From an uncultured Desulfobulbaceae bacterium (GTDB lineage: Bacteria > Desulfobacterota > Desulfobulbia > Desulfobulbales > CALZHT01), in the NCBI GenBank assembly GCA_945787445.1, contig CALZHT010000046.1, positions 1-46,001 on the forward strand: a stretch of 46,001 bases of DNA. The letters run 5' to 3'. The notes under the pieces were generated by a model. That model made no database searches, was not told where the DNA came from, and saw only the letters and a list, made by a program, of their open reading frames with translations. Shown here piece by piece: positions 42,814 through 46,001 of the stretch. Position numbers and translations under genes: made by a program. Position 1 is the first letter of the stretch. Every line of letters starts with the position of its first letter.

Positions 42814-43101
42814 TTATACCGATACCAACGAAACAATTTGCTGAGATGCAAGACGCTCAATAGTATTACTAAACAACCCTCGTCTCGAAGACGAGAATTG
42901 TTTAGTTTGTTTCTTTTCCTGTAATTTACACAAGAAACGAGAAAGACTCTCTTTTTGGGTGGGAGTGGAATGATATTTTTGGTAAAAATCAAGATAATAA
43001 CGCAACCATTTTTTAAAAAACAAACGTGCATTTTCCGGAATTTTCTTGGTCCGTAAGTACGCCTCGAATTTGATCTGCAACACTGAGGGTAGGGTGAGCA
43101 T
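42814..43101 (-). pseudogene. Integron-integrase (IntI-type) N-terminal remnant
   Basis: The first about 70 residues of this 95-codon frame read as the N-terminal SAM-like core-binding domain of an integron integrase: FEAYLRTKKIPENARLF, KKWLRYYLDFYQKYH, KESLSRFLCKLQEKKQTK. The sequence then leaves the family pattern at a palindrome (42869-42905), and the catalytic domain with the Arg/His/Tyr residues is absent up to the TauE/SafE gene. A GGAGAT ribosome-binding site lies before the ATG. It faces away from the cassette-like genes to its right, which is the arrangement of intI and attI in integrons. It is inactive. A XerC-like origin is less likely given the domain pattern. Confidence 0.7.
42869..42905. 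terminator. Two-part palindrome at the end of the integrase remnant
   Basis: CTAAACAA-CC-CTCGTCT-CGA-AGACGAG-AA-TTGTTTAG folds as a hairpin with a small symmetric internal loop. It sits between the convergent TauE/SafE gene and integrase stump and marks the point where the integrase sequence breaks off. It could be a terminator or the end of an insertion. Confidence 0.55.
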
Positions 43102-43334
43102 CCAAAGATCTCCAGAAACTGGTTATTCTTCCATTTGTAATGATATACAGAAAAGCAGGTAAACATTTAGAAATGACTTGGCAAGCATATTTTAGATAGA
43201 ATATAACGATACTATCATTAGATAGAGGAAAGGGACCTCGTAATTGACCACTTGGCTGAGAGTTATTTGCCTGGTAGAGAAACTATAGGGCACCTTCACC
43301 CTCGTGGAGATATACAGAAACTGTAGAATTACTT

Positions 43335-43341
43335 GTTAGAA
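43335..43341 (+). other. Integron boundary core site GTTAGAA (attI-like)
   Basis: GTTAGAA lies 34 bases before the dioxygenase start. Its TTAGAA half is the exact complement of the TTCTAA part of the R'' box at the end of the same cassette (44017-44023), as expected when a circular cassette is opened between G and TT. The stretch from 43102 would be attI; GATATACAGAAA occurs there twice (near 43141 and 43312), possible integrase-binding repeats. Confidence 0.6.
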
Positions 43342-43374
43342 ATAAAGGAAATTATTTATTTATGGGAGCCTTAA

Positions 43375-43974
43375 ATGAATAGTCTAAAATATTCTTTTAT
43401 TATTATAATTTTTATTCAATTGGTTTTTGGATGTCAAATGCACGCCGAACACAAACTCCCAAAAACTCCTTCCGATTATGAAGGTCCTTTTTATCCTGTT
43501 AGCAAACAGAATGATGAAGACAATGATCTAACTCAAATTGCTGGTAAAATAAAAAAGGCAGAAGGTGAAATTCTAAATTTATCAGGAATTGTTATTAACA
43601 CTAATGGTGATCCTTTACCCAGGATGATCGTTGAAATATGGCAGACTGATCCGAATGGAAAATATAAACATCCGAAAGATAAAAGCATTGGAAGTAGAGA
43701 TTCAAACTTTCAATATTGGGGAAAAGCCAAAACTGATAATAGAGGAAAATATTATTTTAAAACATTGATTCCAGGGAAATATGATCCACGTCCTGTTCAC
43801 ATTCATTTCAAGGTCTGGAAAAATAATAAACTATATTTAACAAGTCAGATATATTTCAAAAATTATACTAAGGATTCCAAGCTGAATAATTCAAATATTT
43901 CTCAGCTTCAAAAAATTGAGATAAAAGAAAATGAAAATGGTGAATTTACAGGTTTTTTCCAAATTGTTATTTAA
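43375..43974 (+). CDS. Intradiol-dioxygenase-like lipoprotein (integron cassette)
   Basis: A 199-residue exported protein. The lipobox is LVFGC (Cys20). The mature part matches the intradiol ring-cleavage dioxygenase fold: YEGPFYPVSK, GIVINTNGDPLPRMIVEIWQTDPNGKY (Tyr ligand) and GKYYFKTLIPGKYDPRPVHIHFKVW, which supplies the second Tyr ligand and the HxH pair. All four iron ligands (two Tyr, two His) are kept. Known members cleave catechol or protocatechuate between the hydroxyls; extracellular lipoprotein forms are known but substrates are unclear. The base composition is far more AT-rich than the genes to the left. The ATG at 43375 follows GGGAG. It lies inside a cassette (43336-44077). Confidence 0.83.
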   Translation: MNSLKYSFIIIIFIQLVFGCQMHAEHKLPKTPSDYEGPFYPVSKQNDEDNDLTQIAGKIKKAEGEILNLSGIVINTNGDPLPRMIVEIWQTDPNGKYKHPKDKSIGSRDSNFQYWGKAKTDNRGKYYFKTLIPGKYDPRPVHIHFKVWKNNKLYLTSQIYFKNYTKDSKLNNSNISQLQKIEIKENENGEFTGFFQIVI

Positions 43975-44016
43975 GTAACTTAAAGACGTTGGTGTGGAGA
44001 GTGCAACAATAAAGGA

Positions 44017-44083
44017 TTCTAACAATTTGCTCCACTTGCCACTGTCACTTACGCGCCAGCGGCAAGTGAGCACGGTGTTAGGA
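44017..44083 (+). other. attC recombination site
   Basis: R'' TTCTAAC (44017-44023) and R' GTTAGGA (44077-44083) bound a 67-base imperfect palindrome. The inner arms CACTTGCC and GGCAAGTG pair, next to GCTC/GAGC with an unpaired base, as in the L'' and L' boxes of integron attC sites. The spacer ACTGTCACTTACGCGCCAGC forms the loop. This has the size and symmetry of an attC site and lies between two cassette genes. Confidence 0.8.
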
Positions 44084-44095
44084 GGCAAACTCACT

Positions 44096-45106
44096 GTGCC
44101 ATATCAGAAGGAACATGAAGTAGAAGTTATATCGGCAGTGAGGAAATTTGCCCAATCATTTAATTCTGGAAGCAAAGTGGTTGCAGATATGTCGATGTTG
44201 GTTGAGGCAACATCACAACTATCATTAGCAAATTTAGAATTTTGGGAGCGACTAATCCGGTGGGAGTTTTCTAAAGAGCTAAAGTCGTCGATGACCCCTA
44301 AATGGAAGTTTTGGGCACAGTCTACCCCTTTTTTAACATGGATAGATTTATGCAGTGCGGACGGTTTTAAACGTGAGAAAACGTTGCGCACTCTATCTGG
44401 GGCAGCACCTAATAGTTTCTTTTTTGCATTAGCAGTACGTCGACTTAATGACTGGGTAATTCAGGTCCGAGAAGCAGCACGTAACGCGCTTCCAATTATT
44501 GCAAAATCAACCAAGCCAGAAATTGTTGTTGATGTATTGTGTGCAACATTCCCTCATTGGAACTCATGGGGTCGCATGGATGACGAAGACAAACAAGTGA
44601 TGCTGGAAATCACTGCTATAGAAGAAGTAGGTTACTCACTTAAAACGAGAATTCTGTCAGCTACCTCCGGTCCGATGACGTCGATACTATCGCAGGCCGG
44701 GCGTACTGAAATATTAGATAATTACTTGGAGGAGCTTGCAATAAAAGCTATACAGCCGTCAGTGCGAGCAAAGTCATATAGATGCTTGCTTGAAGGAAAA
44801 ATGGTCTGGTTCGCTGGGCGAAAGTGGGTGTGGACTGACAAACGATATTGTGTGGGGCATTTCGAACCGATATTATGCGAGCGAAAGTTACTTGTTACTA
44901 GTCAGTTCCTAGAAACTTTAAAGTCTGCGGCAACAGATCGGTCACCAATAGTTCGACGCGTTGCTGGCGAAATGCTTATACGTGAACTAGATAAAATTGG
45001 TACTGAGTCTTTGATGTTGGCTCAACTGCTCGCGTCTGACCCCTCACCGTCAGTGGCAGAGCGTGGAATATTTGCATTGAATAAATTGGGAAATCCTGCT
45101 TTATGA
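44096..45106 (+). CDS. HEAT-repeat-like protein (integron cassette)
   Basis: A 336-residue protein if started at GTG 44096. The alpha-helical repeats look HEAT-like: NDWVIQVREAARNALPIIAKS, FLETLKSAATDRSPIVRRVAGEMLIREL and LLASDPSPSVAERGIFALNKLG. No signal peptide is present. The open frame extends back to 43994, but that part overlaps the attC, so the start must lie inside the cassette; AGGAGG at 44080-44085, made by the R' site itself, lies 10 bases before the GTG. Codon use is unlike the left-hand genes. Function unknown; such repeats usually mediate protein binding. Confidence 0.65.
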   Translation: MPYQKEHEVEVISAVRKFAQSFNSGSKVVADMSMLVEATSQLSLANLEFWERLIRWEFSKELKSSMTPKWKFWAQSTPFLTWIDLCSADGFKREKTLRTLSGAAPNSFFFALAVRRLNDWVIQVREAARNALPIIAKSTKPEIVVDVLCATFPHWNSWGRMDDEDKQVMLEITAIEEVGYSLKTRILSATSGPMTSILSQAGRTEILDNYLEELAIKAIQPSVRAKSYRCLLEGKMVWFAGRKWVWTDKRYCVGHFEPILCERKLLVTSQFLETLKSAATDRSPIVRRVAGEMLIRELDKIGTESLMLAQLLASDPSPSVAERGIFALNKLGNPAL

Positions 45107-45122
45107 TTTCCACCCCAAGCCT

Positions 45123-45240
45123 CCTAACTATACGATTGAGTTGATGCGAAGAACTTCGGCGGCGCTGTCGCAGGAAAGGCAGTTGGCGCACCACTCAGCT
45201 TAACGATTCTGCAGGAGAATTCTCAATCAACTATGTTCGC
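45123..45240 (+). other. Second attC candidate, long type
   Basis: TCCTAAC (45123-45129) is the exact complement of GTTAGGA, the core that opens this cassette at 44077-44083. GATTGAG near 45135 pairs with CTCAATC near 45223, and GCGCTG pairs with CAGTTGGCGC inside. The right core would be GTTCGCT near 45234, which departs from GTTRRRY. The site would be near 115 bases. The left half is well supported, the right boundary is not. Confidence 0.5.
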
Positions 45241-45372
45241 TACGACTATCAATTTCTTAATCACGGTTACACTAAGGTTGCTACTGAGGTTTAATCCGCC
45301 ACCTGAGCCTCGGGTTTATAAAGGTGAAGGCTCCATTAAGAAACTCGCCCTCCATGTTGCTGATGGAGAACG

Positions 45373-45500
45373 GGCAAGAAGGGGGTCAGGTCTTGCAAAA
45401 TCAGTTTTTTCTTGTTTTTTTATCCAGGCGCTTTACAGGCAAGAAGGGGGTCAGGTCTTGCAAAATCAGTTTTTTCTTGTTTTTTTATCCAGGCGCTTTA
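45373..45500. repeat. Tandem 66-bp duplication with GGGGGTCAGGTCTTGC motif
   Basis: Two copies of a unit starting GGCAAGAAGGGGGTCAGG are joined head to tail with period 66; the second copy matches 62 bases. The motif GGGGGTCAGGTCTTGCA resembles sequences often seen around REP-associated Y1 transposases, but no transposase is present. The interval 45501-45881 shows no gene; CATTAATTCAAA occurs twice. Confidence 0.8.
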
Positions 45501-45881
45501 TGAAAATCCACCGATACGGATTTAGATTTACGTGATAAGGCCGGAAAATGATGCCAGACTGAAATTAAAGGCTTCATATGTAAAAAACAATTGTTTCCAT
45601 AGTAATTCGAGCGTAAAAACTCTTGAACTTATTCGATGCGTGGAAGACGCTGCCACTCTTGGTTTCAATAATGCAATAGGCATTAATTCAAATTAATCTG
45701 ACTCAAGATTAATATTAGAAATGGTTCGAAAATTAGCGGACATTAATTCAAAATGCAGATGTAAAAAATGCATTACAAATAAATTTAGATGATTCGAAGG
45801 GGTCCCGTTTTTTCGAGATACACCGGTGGCTCACCTCTGATTAAAATCGTTAACCAAGAATAAAACAACTTGCAAAAATTA

Positions 45882-45923
45882 AAATTAAGACCTAATATAG
45901 GTATATATTTTAGGTCTTAATTT
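45882..45923 (+). promoter_or_regulatory. Palindromic operator of the antitoxin gene
   Basis: AAATTAAGACCTAA and TTAGGTCTTAATTT are perfect 14-base arms around a 14-base AT-rich centre. It lies 17 bases before the antitoxin ATG and probably overlaps its promoter. Antitoxins of this type repress their own operons by binding such sites. Confidence 0.7.
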
Positions 45924-45940
45924 AATAAAGAGGTGCCACA

Positions 45941-46001
45941 ATGGAATCAGTATTAGCAAGTTGTTCAGCAAGCATATCTGAATTAAAGAAAAATCCCTCC
46001 T
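45941..46001 (+). CDS. Phd/YefM-family antitoxin (start only)
   Basis: The window ends 20 codons into this gene. The protein opens MESVLASCSASISELKKNPS, the N terminus of Phd/YefM (YafN-like) antitoxins, which contribute a DNA-binding fold and neutralise a RelE- or YoeB-type toxin. The ATG follows AGAGGTG. A palindromic operator precedes it. A toxin gene would be expected just beyond the window. Such pairs are frequent cassettes of sedentary chromosomal integrons, so it may be cassette 3. Confidence 0.8.
   Translation, partial: MESVLASCSASISELKKNPS

Noticed and set aside
45233-45535. Plus-strand frame of 100 codons through the tandem duplication
   Set aside because: The predicted protein repeats the duplicated DNA in two frames and has no start signal; a by-product of the repeat.

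Overview
The window looks like chromosome from a Desulfobacterota (deltaproteobacterial) bacterium, probably near the Desulfobulbales. This is inferred from gene content: three c-type multiheme cytochromes, a haem-c sensor kinase, two-CW cysteine domains, GEMM-type leader RNAs, many hybrid histidine kinases, and the order tadA / tRNA-Ser / tRNA-Ser / ffs / dnaX / ybaB / recR. No rRNA gene or CRISPR array was seen.

Layout. Bases 1-4924 (minus strand) hold the housekeeping block recR (cut by the window edge), ybaB, dnaX, SRP RNA, two serine tRNAs and tadA, with dispersed repeats between the genes. Bases 5040-9722 (minus) form a cell-envelope cluster: a tetrahaem lipoprotein with Ig-like repeats, an outer-membrane beta-barrel and a YraQ-type permease. 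Bases 10022-24478 carry single genes: a ParA ATPase fused to a roadblock domain, an AHSA1-like protein, a class II amidotransferase, a calcium-binding-repeat protein, an SDR, a two-CW/epimerase fusion, a DinB protein, an MBL-fold lipoprotein, an OmpA-like lipoprotein, an EF-hand protein, and a DUF4197/MRJP lipoprotein pair. Bases 24687-38811 are dominated by signalling and electron transfer: a triple-PAS hybrid kinase, an FmdB protein, then a plus-strand operon of tetrahaem cytochrome, haem-c hybrid kinase, CheY-like regulator and receiver-kinase. After it come a minus-strand pentahaem cytochrome and a PAS kinase, each preceded by a GEMM-I-like (cyclic dinucleotide) aptamer. Bases 39549-42778 hold potassium uptake genes (trkH, trkA) and a TauE/SafE permease.

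The right end (42814-46001) reads as a small chromosomal integron: a decayed integron-integrase stump on the minus strand, a GTTAGAA boundary site, a cassette for an intradiol-dioxygenase-like lipoprotein, a clear attC site, a cassette for a HEAT-like protein, a second longer attC candidate, and a Phd/YefM-type antitoxin start behind a palindromic operator. The ends of each cassette are complementary, as expected from excised circles.

The intergenic DNA is rich in repeats: five copies of a roughly 200-bp hairpin element built on GTGCCTAAAGT arms, three copies of a roughly 250-bp element built on GTGCTCGTAATCG arms, two copies of a GTTTCCATCCGG element, and several single-copy inverted-repeat elements. 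All protein family calls come from reading motifs by eye; no database search was run.
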